In this document: piece by piece, positions 19,541-31,387 of the stretch
How the letters are laid out: every line of letters begins with the position of its first letter
Position numbering within the stretch: the first letter of the stretch is position 1
Origin: an uncultured Scytonema sp.
Lineage (GTDB): Bacteria > Cyanobacteriota > Cyanobacteriia > Cyanobacteriales > Nostocaceae
Assembly (NCBI GenBank): GCA_937873135.1
Contig: CALMVQ010000377.1
Location: forward strand, 1-64,000
DNA: 64,000 bases
Reading direction: 5' to 3'
Position numbers and translations under genes: made by a program
Notes under the pieces: generated by a model
What the model was told of the DNA's origin: nothing
What the model saw: the letters and a program-made list of their open reading frames with translations, nothing else
Database searches by the model: none

Positions 19541-19567
19541 AGACGGTGAGCGTCGTTGCCACCGTCT
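19541..19567 (+). terminator. Hairpin after the small membrane protein gene
   Basis: A perfect 8-bp stem (agacggtg / caccgtct) with an 11-base loop. No clean T run follows, so it is only a possible terminator. Confidence 0.4.
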
Positions 19568-19614
19568 CACTTGACTTCTTTTACCGCTAATCGCGATGAA
19601 ACTCATATTTACTT

Positions 19615-20970
19615 GACACTATTAATCTGGTACATGACCCATTTTCTAAGCGGATTGTGAAAAGTGGCGATCGCGTGGATTTGGGCCAGGGACACGAAAT
19701 GGAATTCGTGAGTGCGCCCAACCTACACTGGCCCGACACAATATTCAGCTTTGACCGTAAAACCCAAACCCTCTTCACCTGCGATGCCTTTGGAATGCAC
19801 TATTGTAGCGATAGTACATTCGATGACAACATGGAGGCCATCGAAGCCGACTTTAGATTTTACTACGACTGCTTGATGGGTCCCAACGCCCGTTCTTTGC
19901 TGAACGCCATGAAAAAAATGGGCGAACTTGGGAAAATCACAACCGTCGCCAACGGTCATGGTCCTCTCCTGCACCATAATCTTGATGTTCTGCGAGAGTG
20001 TTATCAGAATTGGAGTCAAAAACAAACGAAGGCAGAAACAGTTGTCGCCTTGTTTTACGTTTTTAACTACGGATATAGCGATCGCCTCGCCCATGCAATT
20101 GCTCAGGGAGTTCAGAAAACTGGGGTAGGCGTTGAAGTCGTAGATTTAACAACAGCCGAAAGCCACGAAATCCAAGAACTAGCAGGTAGAGCAGCTGGCA
20201 TTATTATCGGAATGCCTCCCAGTGCTAACGCTGCAGCTCAAGCTGGTATCAGTTCGTTGTTAGCTGTCGCCAAGAATAAGCAATCAGTCGGAATATTTGA
20301 GTGTTTTGGCGGAGATGATGAACCAATCGATACACTCAGCAGAAGATTTATCGACCTTGGTGTCAAGGAAGCATTTCCAGCAGTTCGGATTAAAGAAACT
20401 CCTACATCTGCAACATACCAACACCTTGAAGAAGCAGGTACGGACTTAGGACAATTGATCGTCCGCGAGCGCAATATCAAGCATATCAAGTCCCTCGACG
20501 TCAACATGGAGAAAGCGTTGGGTCGGATTAGTAACGGACTGTACATCATCACTACCAAAAAAGATGATATCAATGGTGCCATGCTTGCTTCCTGGGTGTC
20601 GCAAGCTAGTTTACAACCACTAGGATTTACAGTTGCGGTTGCGAAAGACCGTGCTATTGACTCCTTGATGCAAGAAGGCGATCACTTTGTCCTCAACGTT
20701 TTAGAAGAAGGAAACTATCAAGAACTGAAGAAGCACTTTCTCAAGCGCTTGCTTCCTGGTGCTAACAGATTTGAGGGCGTCAAAATCCAAACAGCAAAAA
20801 ATGATTGCCCGATTCTGACAGATGCTCTGGCCTATCTCGAATGCGAAGTTGTCAGCAGCATGGAATGCAGCGACCACTGGATTTTATATTGCACCGTTCA
20901 AGATGGTCGCGTCTCCAAACCCAATAGCGTCACTGCTGTTCGCCATCGTAAAGTGGGCAACTACTACTAA
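19615..20970 (+). pseudogene. 5'-truncated flavodiiron protein, Flv3-type
   Basis: Flavodiiron proteins of cyanobacteria reduce O2 to water at a di-iron site in a beta-lactamase-like domain, followed by a flavodoxin domain and a flavin reductase domain; usual length is about 570. Here the frame opens after a TGA at 19597 and similarity begins near 19618. The first about 140 residues, including the HxExDH iron ligands, are missing. What remains has canonical later ligands (HWPD, CDAFG, NGHGPLL), the flavodoxin part and the whole reductase part ending KVGNYY. A GTG at 19657 could give a 437-residue protein without a complete di-iron site. The reductase and flavodoxin parts are otherwise open and well conserved, so the truncation may be recent. 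Confidence 0.75.
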
Positions 20971-20991
20971 AGAAGTGCACATTAAGACGGC

Positions 20992-21015
20992 TAATAGCTA
21001 TTAGCTATTAGCTAT
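20992..21015 (+). repeat. Short tandem repeat of tagctat units
   Basis: Three to four runs of a 7-8 base unit (ctattag) between the two flavodiiron genes, of the kind called short tandemly repeated repetitive sequences in cyanobacteria. Confidence 0.6.
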
Positions 21016-21053
21016 TTCTCAAGCTATCATATCAATCCCTTCACCCAACAATT

Positions 21054-22766
21054 ATGAGCAATCCCAATCCTCGCGACGTACAAGTTTTACCAATCGCTAC
21101 AAACACTACAGTACTAAGAGCGCGTAGTTGGACACGGCTGCGGTTTGAAATTGAATACGCACTGGCTAGGGGTACAACTATCAATTCCTATTTAATAGAA
21201 GGCGATAAAATTGCAATTATCGACCCACCTCCTGAAACCTTCACTCACATATATCCAGATGCATTACAGAAATGTCTGGACTGGAAACGGTTGGATTATG
21301 TTGTCTTGGGTCATTATAGTCCTAGCCGATTAGCAACCCTCAAAGCTTTTTTAGAACTTGCACCCCAGATTACCTTTATTTGTTCTCTTCCCAGTGCTGC
21401 TAATTTGCGTGCTGCTTTCCCTGATCAAGATCTAAAAATCATGACAATGCGGGGAAAAGAAACTCTGGATTTAGGTCAGGGGCATGTGCTGAAGTTTATC
21501 CCCGTTCCCAGTCCGCGCTGGCCTTCAGGACTTTGTACCTACGACCAGCAAACCCAAATTCTTTACACAGATAAACTATTTGGAGCGAATATCTGTGGCG
21601 ATGAAGTTTTTGATGGAGACTGGGACACCTTTAAAGAAGACCAGAGGTACTACTTCGATTGTCTGATGGCTCCGCAAGCAAATCATGTCAAAGCAGCTTT
21701 AGAGAAACTTTCGGAACTGCCTGTAAGAATGTACGCCACCGGTCACGGCCCTTTAGTACGCTATGGCTTAATCGAACTTACCAAAGCTTATGAAGACTGG
21801 AGTCGTGCTCAAACCGAACGAGATATAACCGTTGCCTTGCTTTATGCGTCGGCATATGGTAATACGGCAACTCTAGCTCAAGCGATCGCCCTTGGTTTAA
21901 CCAAAGGAGGAGTGGCTGTAGAATCCATCAACTGTGAATTTGCACAACCTGATGAAATCCGTGCTGCTGTTGAAAAGTCAGAAGGTTTTATCATCGGCAC
22001 TCCCACCATAGGTGCTAATGCACCCACTCCCATTCATACTGCTTTAGGAATTGTGCTATCCGGTAGTGATAACAACAAAGTTGCTGGAGTCTTTGGTTCC
22101 TACGGCTGGAGTGGAGAAGCGATTGACTTAGTGGAAAACAAACTACGGGATTCCGGATATCGGTTTGGGTTTGAGACTTTGCGCGTCAATTTTAAACCCA
22201 CAGATGTCGTTCTCAAGCAGTGTGAAGAAACGGGTACCGACTTTGCCCAAGCCTTGAAAAAAGCGAAAAAACTGCGTGTGCCACAAACAGCCGCTACCCC
22301 TATTGAACAAGCCGTTGGTCGAATTGTGGGATCTGTTTGCGTACTGACAGCTAAGCTTGGAGAAGTCTCAACAGGGATGCTAGGTGCTTGGGTTTCTCAA
22401 GCCACTTTCAACCCACCAGGTTTGACGGTGGCGATCTCTAAGGACCGGGCGATTGAGTCGCTGATGTATCCTGGTGGTAAGTTTGCGCTGAATATTCTAT
22501 CTGAAAGTAATTATCAAGATTACACAAAGCACTTCCGTAAGTCTTTTCTCCCAGGTGAAGATCGCTTTGCCAGTTTTCCTACAGTCGTTGCGGATAACGG
22601 TTGCATCATCCTTAGTGACGCACTTGCATATCTTGAGTGTTCTGTCAACAAACGCATGGAATGTGGCGATCACTGGGTTGTTTATGCGACAGTTGACAAC
22701 GGTAAATTACTCGAAGCTGATGGCGTTACTGCTGTCCACCATCGCAAATCTGGCAATCATTATTAA
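21054..22766 (+). CDS. flv1: Flavodiiron protein, Flv1-type
   Basis: A full-length 570-residue protein with beta-lactamase-like, flavodoxin-like (about 260-400) and flavin reductase (about 425-570) domains. The iron-ligand positions are degenerate in the way known for Flv1/Flv2: the HxExDH site reads HYSPSR, HWPD reads RWPS, and the aspartate region reads YTDKLF, while TGHGPLV is kept. Such subunits work with a canonical Flv3/Flv4 partner in light-driven or heterocyst O2 reduction. The only adjacent partner is truncated. The close flv3-flv1 order recalls the heterocyst-specific flv1B/flv3B pair, but the A or B type is not certain. Confidence 0.8.
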   Translation: MSNPNPRDVQVLPIATNTTVLRARSWTRLRFEIEYALARGTTINSYLIEGDKIAIIDPPPETFTHIYPDALQKCLDWKRLDYVVLGHYSPSRLATLKAFLELAPQITFICSLPSAANLRAAFPDQDLKIMTMRGKETLDLGQGHVLKFIPVPSPRWPSGLCTYDQQTQILYTDKLFGANICGDEVFDGDWDTFKEDQRYYFDCLMAPQANHVKAALEKLSELPVRMYATGHGPLVRYGLIELTKAYEDWSRAQTERDITVALLYASAYGNTATLAQAIALGLTKGGVAVESINCEFAQPDEIRAAVEKSEGFIIGTPTIGANAPTPIHTALGIVLSGSDNNKVAGVFGSYGWSGEAIDLVENKLRDSGYRFGFETLRVNFKPTDVVLKQCEETGTDFAQALKKAKKLRVPQTAATPIEQAVGRIVGSVCVLTAKLGEVSTGMLGAWVSQATFNPPGLTVAISKDRAIESLMYPGGKFALNILSESNYQDYTKHFRKSFLPGEDRFASFPTVVADNGCIILSDALAYLECSVNKRMECGDHWVVYATVDNGKLLEADGVTAVHHRKSGNHY

Positions 22767-22833
22767 ATAGTCTCTCACATACAGGTGTGGCTCATTTGTA
22801 GCATGTCTGTTTCTTCAAGAAGAACCCCATCTC

Positions 22834-22877
22834 GGTAAAGCTGTGCTTTACCTCCCCTCCCCGCTTGCGAGGAGGGG
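22834..22877. terminator. Double hairpin between convergent genes
   Basis: Two adjacent perfect hairpins: ggtaaagc/gctttacc with a 3-base loop, then cccctcc/ggagggg. They lie between the 3' ends of flv1 and the DUF29 gene and could terminate both. Confidence 0.55.
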
Positions 22878-22911
22878 ATTAATATTAAGTCTGGTTAAGC
22901 GAAAACCTTTT

Positions 22912-23379
22912 CTATAGCCCGTAGAAATCCTCATCTAGAATCTGCTTAACCGAAAAAGGACAAATTATAGGATACTCACTCTCTTCCGGTACACAAACCC
23001 CAAATTTAGCCAACTTACCCTCTTTAATTGCCAGCTTCCGACCATCTGGATAAGCTTTTTCCAATGCTTCTACCAGATAGCTTTTGAGCGAAGGCGTATC
23101 TGCCAAATTATTGAGAACGCGCTGACGATGTTCAAGTACCGAACTATACCAACTTCCCTTCATCATATCGGGCACATCATGCTGAACCCTTAATTTGAGT
23201 AAATGCGCTAACAAAATAGTCAAATTGCTTCTGAGCGTATTCTTTTCCGATTTACCCAAATCAATTAGTTCCTCAATCAAATGCTCAATATCCAGTGACC
23301 CAAATTCACGGTTTCGCAATTGTTCAACGGTTTGTTGAATCCATTGTTGCAAATCGTGGTCGTATACAGTGTGAGACAT
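22912..23379 (-). CDS. DUF29 family protein
   Basis: A 155-residue protein of the DUF29 family, abundant in cyanobacteria and without a known function. The family pattern is visible: an N-terminal YDHDLQQWI helix, then SLDIEHLIEELIDLGKSEK, then the LLAHLLKL helix and the HR..VL segment. Mostly helical, no signal peptide. It stands alone and converges with flv1. Confidence 0.8.
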   Translation of the reverse strand: MSHTVYDHDLQQWIQQTVEQLRNREFGSLDIEHLIEELIDLGKSEKNTLRSNLTILLAHLLKLRVQHDVPDMMKGSWYSSVLEHRQRVLNNLADTPSLKSYLVEALEKAYPDGRKLAIKEGKLAKFGVCVPEESEYPIICPFSVKQILDEDFYGL

Positions 23380-23872
23380 TACATCCGCAATTGAGAAACG
23401 ATTAATAATCGATTATACCATAATCCCAAAACGAAGTTAGCATAATTTGAGGAACCTTCAACGAAATCGGAAGTCTTGTTTTGAGGCTAAGCAATTCCTA
23501 AGAATTGCCTGTTTCATGCAAATCCGTAGTTTTCCGGAAAAGCTATAACGAATGTTGAAAGATACAAATGGGAGCAATCAGAAAATAGTTTCCGCAATTG
23601 CCACAAGGGCAATTGAATTTATAGTGTGTAAGGTTTAACTAGGGAAATAGTAGTGGCATATTTTCTACAAGATATTGACCACTGCGGCAACTGTTTTATC
23701 ATATTTTTTCCTCGTATGACTCCTAAATACAACAAAATTAAATTTCCTCTCTTGCAGTATCTGAACCAGCCTTTATTTAGCTATCAGACCAAATTGATAT
23801 GGAATCCCCGGCGCTTTTTGTATGCCCATAGAGTTGAACTGCTCAGAAGGTGTTGGCTGAGAGAAAGTGATG
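23380..23872. other. Intergenic, two short hairpins
   Basis: Small inverted repeats at 23491-23508 (gcaattc/gaattgc) and 23595-23615 (caattgcc/ggcaattg). An open frame at 23653-23898 has no recognisable family and overlaps the symporter end, so it is not called. Confidence 0.5.
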
Positions 23873-25165
23873 CTAAGGGACCTCATCAGAATTCATAAGA
23901 GAATGAGGTATTTTGCCGTCAATTAAAGCACTGACAGTCATATCTCCCATAACATTAATGACAGTGCGGCAGCGGTCCAGAAACCAGTCCACAGTGATTA
24001 GCAAAGCGATATATTGTGTGGGTAAACCAACGGAAGTGAACACGAGCGTCATCGTCACTAACCCGGCTTCTGGAATTCCTGCTGCACCTACTGACGCGAA
24101 AATCGATGTGAGAACGACAACTAACTGCTGTCCCAGATTCAAATGCAGCCCCAGCACTTGGGAAATAAATAATGCAGACATTGCCTCATAAAGGGCAGTA
24201 CCATCGTTGTTGAAATTTGTTCCAACTAATGCCCCTAAAGAAGCTGACGATTCTCGCAAGCCGATTTTTGTCTGCAAAATCTGAAATGTGACGGGCATTG
24301 TTGCTGTTGAGGAGTCGGTGGAGAAGGCTGTGAAAAAGGCATCGGAACCACCGCGCAGAAAGTCTAATGGTTTCACCCAAGAACCAAGTCTCACTCTCGT
24401 CAGGTAGTAGCAAGCTTGTAACACTAACCCTAATACCACTGCGATAATAAATGCGCCTAAAGATTGAAATGGTGCAAAGCCTATTTCCGCAACAGTTTTA
24501 GAGACAATTCCGAAGACTGCTAGGGGTACTAAAGCAATCACCCAATTGAGGATACGGATTACGGCTTCAAATAGAATGCCAATGACTTGTTCGATGGATT
24601 GGTATCCTGTGTTACCTTGGGCTACTTGTTCTGATTTGATGGCACGGAGGACGATACCGAAGGAAAGGGCAACAATAATTAGTTGGATAACATTATTATC
24701 TACTAGTGGCTTGAGAATAGCTTCTGGGATGGAGTCTTTCACGAGTCCCCAAGGATCGAAAGTTTGATGAGTTGTGCCTGTACTTCCAGAGACTGCTATA
24801 CGTCCCCAACTTCCAGGGCGCAGGAGGTTTGCAACCAAAAGTCCAATGAGAATAGCGACTGTTGTGTTGGTAATCAGCAGCACTGCTAACCGCCGTCCCG
24901 CTGTTCCAGGGATGTGCGTTGTCATTAAGGTGTGCAGTACTGCTACGAAAATCAACGGCGTGGCTAGGGCACGGAGTGCTTTGAGTACCAACTCGGCGGG
25001 AATTGCTAAGTTTTCGATAAAAGCTTTATTGGCTGGGCTGGGATTTCCTGCACCTAATGCAACTCCTAATGCGACGGCGAGAACAAGGGCGATCGCAATT
25101 TGCAAGGCCAGTGGAAGACGCCGCCATAGGGGACGACGAGTGTTCTCTGTTTTCGGTTCGTTCAT
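23873..25165 (-). CDS. Dicarboxylate/amino-acid:cation symporter (DAACS)
   Basis: About 430 residues with 8 or more membrane segments, of the GltP/DctA family that imports glutamate, aspartate or C4-dicarboxylates with Na+ or H+. Family signatures in the second half: a serine-rich re-entrant loop (TDSSTATMPVT), the FNNDGTALY substrate/cation motif, and GIPEAG before the last helices. The ATG at 25165 is preferred: it gives the usual basic N-terminus before the first helix, and the longer frame would begin with TTG. Substrate cannot be fixed. Confidence 0.88.
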   Translation of the reverse strand: MNEPKTENTRRPLWRRLPLALQIAIALVLAVALGVALGAGNPSPANKAFIENLAIPAELVLKALRALATPLIFVAVLHTLMTTHIPGTAGRRLAVLLITNTTVAILIGLLVANLLRPGSWGRIAVSGSTGTTHQTFDPWGLVKDSIPEAILKPLVDNNVIQLIIVALSFGIVLRAIKSEQVAQGNTGYQSIEQVIGILFEAVIRILNWVIALVPLAVFGIVSKTVAEIGFAPFQSLGAFIIAVVLGLVLQACYYLTRVRLGSWVKPLDFLRGGSDAFFTAFSTDSSTATMPVTFQILQTKIGLRESSASLGALVGTNFNNDGTALYEAMSALFISQVLGLHLNLGQQLVVVLTSIFASVGAAGIPEAGLVTMTLVFTSVGLPTQYIALLITVDWFLDRCRTVINVMGDMTVSALIDGKIPHSLMNSDEVP

Positions 25166-25306
25166 GGCTAAATATATATAAGTGTGTAATGTCAAAATTT
25201 AACATCACTTCGGTAATTAAAGTTTTCGGACAAGATAATCGCGATTGGGGACAAATGAGTTAATGTGGTAAACGTTTCTGTTTTTGGCAGTCGGTTGGAA
25301 ACGCAT

Positions 25307-27937
25307 ATGTCCTTCGTACCTCTCCACATTCACAGTGATTACAGTCTGCTTGATGGCGCGAGTCAACTGCCGGATTTAGTCGATCGCGCGATCGCTTTGG
25401 GGATGAAGGCGATCGCACTCACCGATCACGGTGTCATGTATGGTGCTATCGAGCTGATAAAAATCTGCCGTAGTAATAATATCAAGCCAATTATCGGCAA
25501 CGAAATGTATGTCATAAACGGCGATATTACAAAACAAGAACGCCGTCCCCGCTATCATCAAGTTGTTTTAGCTAAAAATACCAAAGGTTACAAAAATTTA
25601 GTTAAAATCACAACAACTTCTCACCTTGTCGGTGTACAGGGTAAAGGCATTTTTTCCCGTCCTTGCGTTAATAAGGAACTATTAAAAGAATATCATGAAG
25701 GCTTGATTGTCACCAGCGCATGTTTGGGTGGAGAAATTCCTCAGGCAATTCTCAGTCATAGACCAGATGCTGCCCGTAAAATTGCGTTGTGGTATAAAGA
25801 ACTCTTTGGTGATGACTATTATTTAGAAATTCAGGATCACGGCTCGCAAGAAGACCGCATTGTTAATGTGGAAATCGTGAAAATTGCGCGGGAGTTAAAT
25901 ATTAAAATTATTGCGACAAACGACTCGCATTTTATTTCTTGTTACGACGTTGAAGCACACGATGCTTTACTGTGTATTCAAACGGGTAAATTAATTTCTG
26001 AAGATAATCGGATGCGTTATAGCGGAACTGAGTATCTCAAATCCGCTGAAGAAATGAAGCAGCTATTTCGCGACCATTTGCCAGATGATGTAATTTCCGA
26101 AGCGATCGCCACTACCGTAGAAGTTGCAGATAAAGTTGAGCCTTACCAAATCATGGGTGAGCCTCGCATTCCCAACTATCCTATCCCATCCGGTCACACT
26201 GCTGATACATATGTAGAAGAAGTGGCTTGGCAGGGACTTCTAGAAAGATTAAATCGCAAATCCCGCAATGAAGTCGAACCAGTTTATAAAGAACGACTAG
26301 AATATGAACTGAAAATGATTCAACAGATGGGGTTTTCCACCTACTTTTTAGTCGTGTGGGACTACATCAAATTTGCTAGAGATAATGATATTGCTGTAGG
26401 ACCAGGTAGGGGTTCTGCAGCGGGTTCTTTGGTTGCTTATACTATGCAAATTACCAACATAGATCCCGTACATCATGGACTACTTTTTGAAAGATTTCTT
26501 AATCCAGAACGGAAATCAATGCCTGATATCGATACAGATTTCTGCATTGAGAAACGGGATGCAGTCATTGATTATGTAAATGCAAAATATGGGAAAGAAA
26601 GAGTTGCCCAAATTATTACCTTTAACCGCTTGACTTCCAAAGCAGTTTTAAAAGATGTCGCCCGAGTGTTAAACATTTCCTACGGGGAGTCCGACAAAAT
26701 GGCGAAGTTAATTCCTGTTTCACGCGGTAAGCCAACGAAACTTGCGGTGATGATTTCCGATGGAACACCAGCACCAGAGTTTAAAGAAAAATATGACAAC
26801 GATCAAAGAGTTCGCCATTGGATTGATATGGCAATCCGAATTGAGGGAACGAACAAAAATTATGGTGTACATGCAGCAGGTGTAGTGATTTCTGCTGACC
26901 CTTTAGATGAAATTGTGCCATTGCAGAGAAATAACGATGGTTCTGTGATTACCCAGTATTTCATGGAGGACATAGAAGCCCTAGGATTATTAAAAATGGA
27001 TTTTCTGGGATTAAGAAACTTGACAATGATTCAGAAAACCATTGATTTGATTCATGAACACCAAGGTTTTAAAATTGACCCCTATGATATCACCAGTCAA
27101 GAAAGAAAAGCGCAAAGGATATTAGCGAAAGGTGAGTTTAACACCTTACCGAAAGATGTGAAGAAAACCTACGAACTTTTAGAAGCAGGTGAGTTAGAGG
27201 GAGTTTTTCAATTAGAATCTTCCGGAATGCGTCAGATAGTGCGAGATTTAAAACCTTCCAATATAGAAGATATTTCTTCAATTTTAGCACTTTATCGACC
27301 GGGACCATTGGATGCGAAACTCATTCCTAAATTTATTGATCGCAAACACGGTAGGGAAAATATCGACTATCCGCACGCTGTTCTAGAACCCGTACTGAAT
27401 GAAACCTATGGGATTATGGTTTATCAAGAGCAAATTATGAAAATTGCTCAAGATATGGCAGGATATTCTCTAGGACAAGCCGATCTGCTGCGTCGTGCAA
27501 TGGGTAAAAAGAAAGTGTCCGAGATGCAAAAGCAGCGAGAAAAATTTGTTGATGGTGCGGCAAAAAATGGAGTTAAGAAGCAAATAGCCGAAGAATTATT
27601 CGAGCAAATGTTGAAGTTTGCCGAATACTGCTTAAGCTACGATACTGAAGTTTTGACAGTAGAGTACGGTTTTCTGAAAATTGGCGAGATTGTGGAAAAA
27701 AGAATTGAATGTTGTGTATATACTGTAGATGGGAACGGACATGTGTACACGCAACCGATTGTACAGTGGCACAATCGCGGTCAACAAGAAGTTTTTGAGT
27801 ATTGCTTGGAAGACGGCTCAATTATTCAGGCAACAAAAGACCATAAATTTATGACTACTGATGGGCAAATGTTACCCATTGATGAAATATTTGAACGGGA
27901 GTTGGACTTGCTTCAAGTAGGGGAGCTGCCGGAGTAA
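25307..27937 (+). CDS. dnaE: DNA polymerase III alpha, N-part with split intein N-half
   Basis: The N-terminal product of the split cyanobacterial dnaE. Residues 1-774 are extein: a PHP domain starting at [13 protein letters not shown], then the polymerase core with [10 protein letters not shown] and PDIDTDF. The extein ends FAEY, and Cys775 begins a 102-residue N-intein very like the Nostoc DnaE one ([14 protein letters not shown] at its start, the ATKDHKF block B, and a charged C-terminal tail [11 protein letters not shown]). After trans-splicing with the DnaE-C half, encoded elsewhere, the whole alpha subunit is made. The ATG at 25307 is chosen because the family starts [13 protein letters not shown]. 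Confidence 0.96.
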   Translation: MSFVPLHIHSDYSLLDGASQLPDLVDRAIALGMKAIALTDHGVMYGAIELIKICRSNNIKPIIGNEMYVINGDITKQERRPRYHQVVLAKNTKGYKNLVKITTTSHLVGVQGKGIFSRPCVNKELLKEYHEGLIVTSACLGGEIPQAILSHRPDAARKIALWYKELFGDDYYLEIQDHGSQEDRIVNVEIVKIARELNIKIIATNDSHFISCYDVEAHDALLCIQTGKLISEDNRMRYSGTEYLKSAEEMKQLFRDHLPDDVISEAIATTVEVADKVEPYQIMGEPRIPNYPIPSGHTADTYVEEVAWQGLLERLNRKSRNEVEPVYKERLEYELKMIQQMGFSTYFLVVWDYIKFARDNDIAVGPGRGSAAGSLVAYTMQITNIDPVHHGLLFERFLNPERKSMPDIDTDFCIEKRDAVIDYVNAKYGKERVAQIITFNRLTSKAVLKDVARVLNISYGESDKMAKLIPVSRGKPTKLAVMISDGTPAPEFKEKYDNDQRVRHWIDMAIRIEGTNKNYGVHAAGVVISADPLDEIVPLQRNNDGSVITQYFMEDIEALGLLKMDFLGLRNLTMIQKTIDLIHEHQGFKIDPYDITSQERKAQRILAKGEFNTLPKDVKKTYELLEAGELEGVFQLESSGMRQIVRDLKPSNIEDISSILALYRPGPLDAKLIPKFIDRKHGRENIDYPHAVLEPVLNETYGIMVYQEQIMKIAQDMAGYSLGQADLLRRAMGKKKVSEMQKQREKFVDGAAKNGVKKQIAEELFEQMLKFAEYCLSYDTEVLTVEYGFLKIGEIVEKRIECCVYTVDGNGHVYTQPIVQWHNRGQQEVFEYCLEDGSIIQATKDHKFMTTDGQMLPIDEIFERELDLLQVGELPE

Positions 27938-28448
27938 CCAAAGAAGAAATTAGACTACTCCCAACACAAGTGTAAGATTACCTATCATATGTACTTCTTT
28001 CTTGGCGCACAAGAGCGTCTTCTCTGCGAGAGGCTGCGCCAAGGCGGTTCATTTTATTAAGTATTCTTAGGAGCGGGAAAGGAGTAGTCAGGAGTGTGAA
28101 ACTAAATTGACGCTCGCCTGTGCTGAGTTAAATTTCCGTATTCTCTACATTTTTCGAGTTATATCTATGACTTTTCCGCCGCGTAAGCTCATTCTCGTGA
28201 GTCGTGTTACTTCACTACACTCCTATTAGTATATTAAGGATTTACCCAGATAGGTGCAAGATATGAGCTACCCGACGCCATTCTCACATAGCATATTTCT
28301 GTGGACCCAGGCACGGGGAAAAAGAGAGAAAAATATAAAGATGTTCCTATTTTGCAAAACAAAACTTTTTGCAATTGTGGTCATGTCCTAGAGAAAGTAT
28401 TCTGCGTCAAAATGATGAATAGTTAGCCTTGTAAAGTAAATTTTGTTC
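27938..28448. other. Intergenic with interspersed repeat
   Basis: Contains a dispersed repeat at 28001-28050 that starts cttggcgca and ends tgcgccaaggcggttc. The 9-base ends pair as a hairpin. A related copy is at 48515-48598. No gene is seen in the rest. Confidence 0.6.
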
Positions 28449-28916
28449 ATGTTTTCTAATCGAGATAGTCACTGGGATTTGTCCGTTGATGATCGTAATG
28501 GTCAACGGATGCTCGTTGTCGAGGTGAAGACCAAACGCAAGACCTCACCAGAATGGGCTGCCCGCCTCCGGCGCAATATCCTTGCCCACGGCACTTTTCC
28601 TCAAGCTCCTTATTTCCTAATGGTTTTTCCAGATCGGTTCTACTTATGGATTGATGCCGGTGATCAACTAGAGCATGAACCTCATTACATCATTGATGCA
28701 CGCCCGATTCTCCAGCCTTATTTTGAACAAGCTGGGGTAAGTGACGAGCAAATTAGTAGTCAGAGTCTAGAACTGATTGTGGCATTATGGCTTGGGAAAA
28801 TCATTCATGCCGAAAAACTCTTTGAGAATCCTGATGCCTCTCAGCAATGGCTGATGGAGTCAGGGCTGTATGATGCTATAACGGGAGGCAAATTTGAGTA
28901 TACGGCTGCTGCGTGA
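28449..28916 (+). CDS. PD-(D/E)XK nuclease-like hypothetical protein
   Basis: A 155-residue protein from the ATG at 28449 (an in-frame TTG lies 2 codons upstream). It has the order Asp, then VEVKTK in a beta strand, then FLMVFPDRFYLW, the usual look of the PD-(D/E)XK nuclease fold, often found in small restriction-like or recombination proteins of cyanobacteria. The family is not certain. It is alone, between repeats and the oxidoreductase block. Confidence 0.6.
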   Translation: MFSNRDSHWDLSVDDRNGQRMLVVEVKTKRKTSPEWAARLRRNILAHGTFPQAPYFLMVFPDRFYLWIDAGDQLEHEPHYIIDARPILQPYFEQAGVSDEQISSQSLELIVALWLGKIIHAEKLFENPDASQQWLMESGLYDAITGGKFEYTAAA

Positions 28917-29212
28917 ATATTTATATTGAAACTAATTTTGTTTTGGAATTAGCTTTCCAACAGGAACAGTTCACGAGCTGTGAAGAGATTTTACAGCCTT
29001 TATGACAGAAGACTCAATAAATTAAGAACCTATGCGTCAGTCAAAGATAAAACTATAAATCCAGATTGTAGAAGAATTAATCGACACTTTGCCTGAAGTT
29101 AAAGATATGTTTCAGGCACCTTTTAAGGTGCCACTAGCTTTCATCCCCTGGCGCTGAGCCAAGGGGCTTTCAGCATTTTTTCTTGTTTACAAGAAAACAG
29201 ATTCTTTGCCGC
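28917..29212. other. Intergenic with hairpins
   Basis: Holds ggcacc/ggtgcc (29116-29133), cccctgg...ccaagggg, and a ttttcttg/caagaaaa palindrome at 29181-29200 that lies just past the aldo/keto reductase stop and could terminate it. Confidence 0.5.
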
Positions 29213-30289
<1,077 letters not shown>

Positions 30290-30311
30290 TCATGCTGCCC
30301 CGCCATGTCGG

Positions 30312-31370
30312 TTACTCGGATTTGAGAGAAGCCATATCGATGGAGAAGCGGTACTTCACATCGGATTTGAGCAGTCGCTCGTAGGCTTCGTTGACCTTCT
30401 GGATGGGGATGACTTCGACGTCTGCGGTGATGTTGTGCTTGCCGCAAAAGTCGAGCATCTCCTGGGTTTCCGCGATACCGCCGATGCTTGAGCCGGAGAG
30501 ACTGCGGCGGCCCATGATGAGGCTGAATGCCGAGATTTCCAGGGGCTTCTCGGGTGCGCCGACAAGGGTGATGTTGCCGTCGCGGCGGAGCAGGTTGAGA
30601 TAGGCGTTGATGTCGTGATCGGCAGAAACGGTGTCGAGGATGAAATCGAAGCTGCCAGCGTGCTTCTGCATCTCCTCGTTGTTGCGGGAGACGACGACTT
30701 CGTCGGCACCGAGGCGGAGCGCGTCCTCCTTCTTGTTGGGCGAGGTGCTGAAGACGACGACATGGGCTCCGAACGCATGGGCAAACTTCACGCCCATATG
30801 ACCCAGTCCGCCAAGACCGACTACGCCTACTTTCTTGCCCTTAGTGATGCCCCAGTGGCGCATGGGCGAATAGGTTGTGATCCCAGCACAAACGAGCGGC
30901 GCAGCCCCGGCAAGATCGAGGTTGGACGGAACTTGCAGAACGAAGCGTTCATCGACGACAATGCTATCAGAGTAGCCACCATAGGTAACGCCTTCAAGGT
31001 GCTTGTCTGTGGAGTTGTAGGTGAGAGTTAGGTTCGGGCAGAACTGCTCAAAGCCAGCTTTGCAATGGGGGCAGGTACCGTCCGACTCGACCATGCAGCC
31101 GACCGCAGCGAGATCGCCGGGCTGGTACTTGGTAACTGCCGAGCCGACCTTGGTGACACGGCCGACGATCTCATGACCGGGGACAATTGGGTAGACAGTG
31201 GGCATGATGCTGCTCCACTCGTTACGCACCGAATGGAGGTCGGAGTGGCAGATGCCGCAGAAGAGGATTTCGATCTGTACGTCGTGTTCGGTTGGATCGC
31301 GCCGTGGGATCTTGGTGGAGGACAGGGGTGATGTTGCACTGTCTGCGGAATAAGCTTTCGTGTTGTACAT
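30312..31370 (-). CDS. Zinc-dependent alcohol dehydrogenase, YahK-like
   Basis: A medium-chain dehydrogenase of 352 residues that reduces aldehydes with NADPH. Catalytic zinc ligands lie in GICHSDLHS and GHEIVG, four structural-zinc cysteines in CMVESDGTCPHCK...FC, and the Rossmann loop is GLGGLGHMG. Start at the ATG at 31370; the frame runs further upstream but overlaps the cupin gene and has no homology there. The gap to the upstream cupin gene is 17 bases, so they are likely cotranscribed. Confidence 0.9.
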   Translation of the reverse strand: MYNTKAYSADSATSPLSSTKIPRRDPTEHDVQIEILFCGICHSDLHSVRNEWSSIMPTVYPIVPGHEIVGRVTKVGSAVTKYQPGDLAAVGCMVESDGTCPHCKAGFEQFCPNLTLTYNSTDKHLEGVTYGGYSDSIVVDERFVLQVPSNLDLAGAAPLVCAGITTYSPMRHWGITKGKKVGVVGLGGLGHMGVKFAHAFGAHVVVFSTSPNKKEDALRLGADEVVVSRNNEEMQKHAGSFDFILDTVSADHDINAYLNLLRRDGNITLVGAPEKPLEISAFSLIMGRRSLSGSSIGGIAETQEMLDFCGKHNITADVEVIPIQKVNEAYERLLKSDVKYRFSIDMASLKSE

Positions 31371-31387
31371 ATGTAATACTGATGCTT

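Noticed and set aside
23653-23898. 81-codon frame with a good ATG
   Set aside because: No recognisable family, overlaps the symporter 3' end, and has an odd composition.
30356-30784. 142-codon minus-strand frame inside the alcohol dehydrogenase
   Set aside because: Ser/Arg/Pro-rich out-of-frame shadow in a G+C-rich gene.
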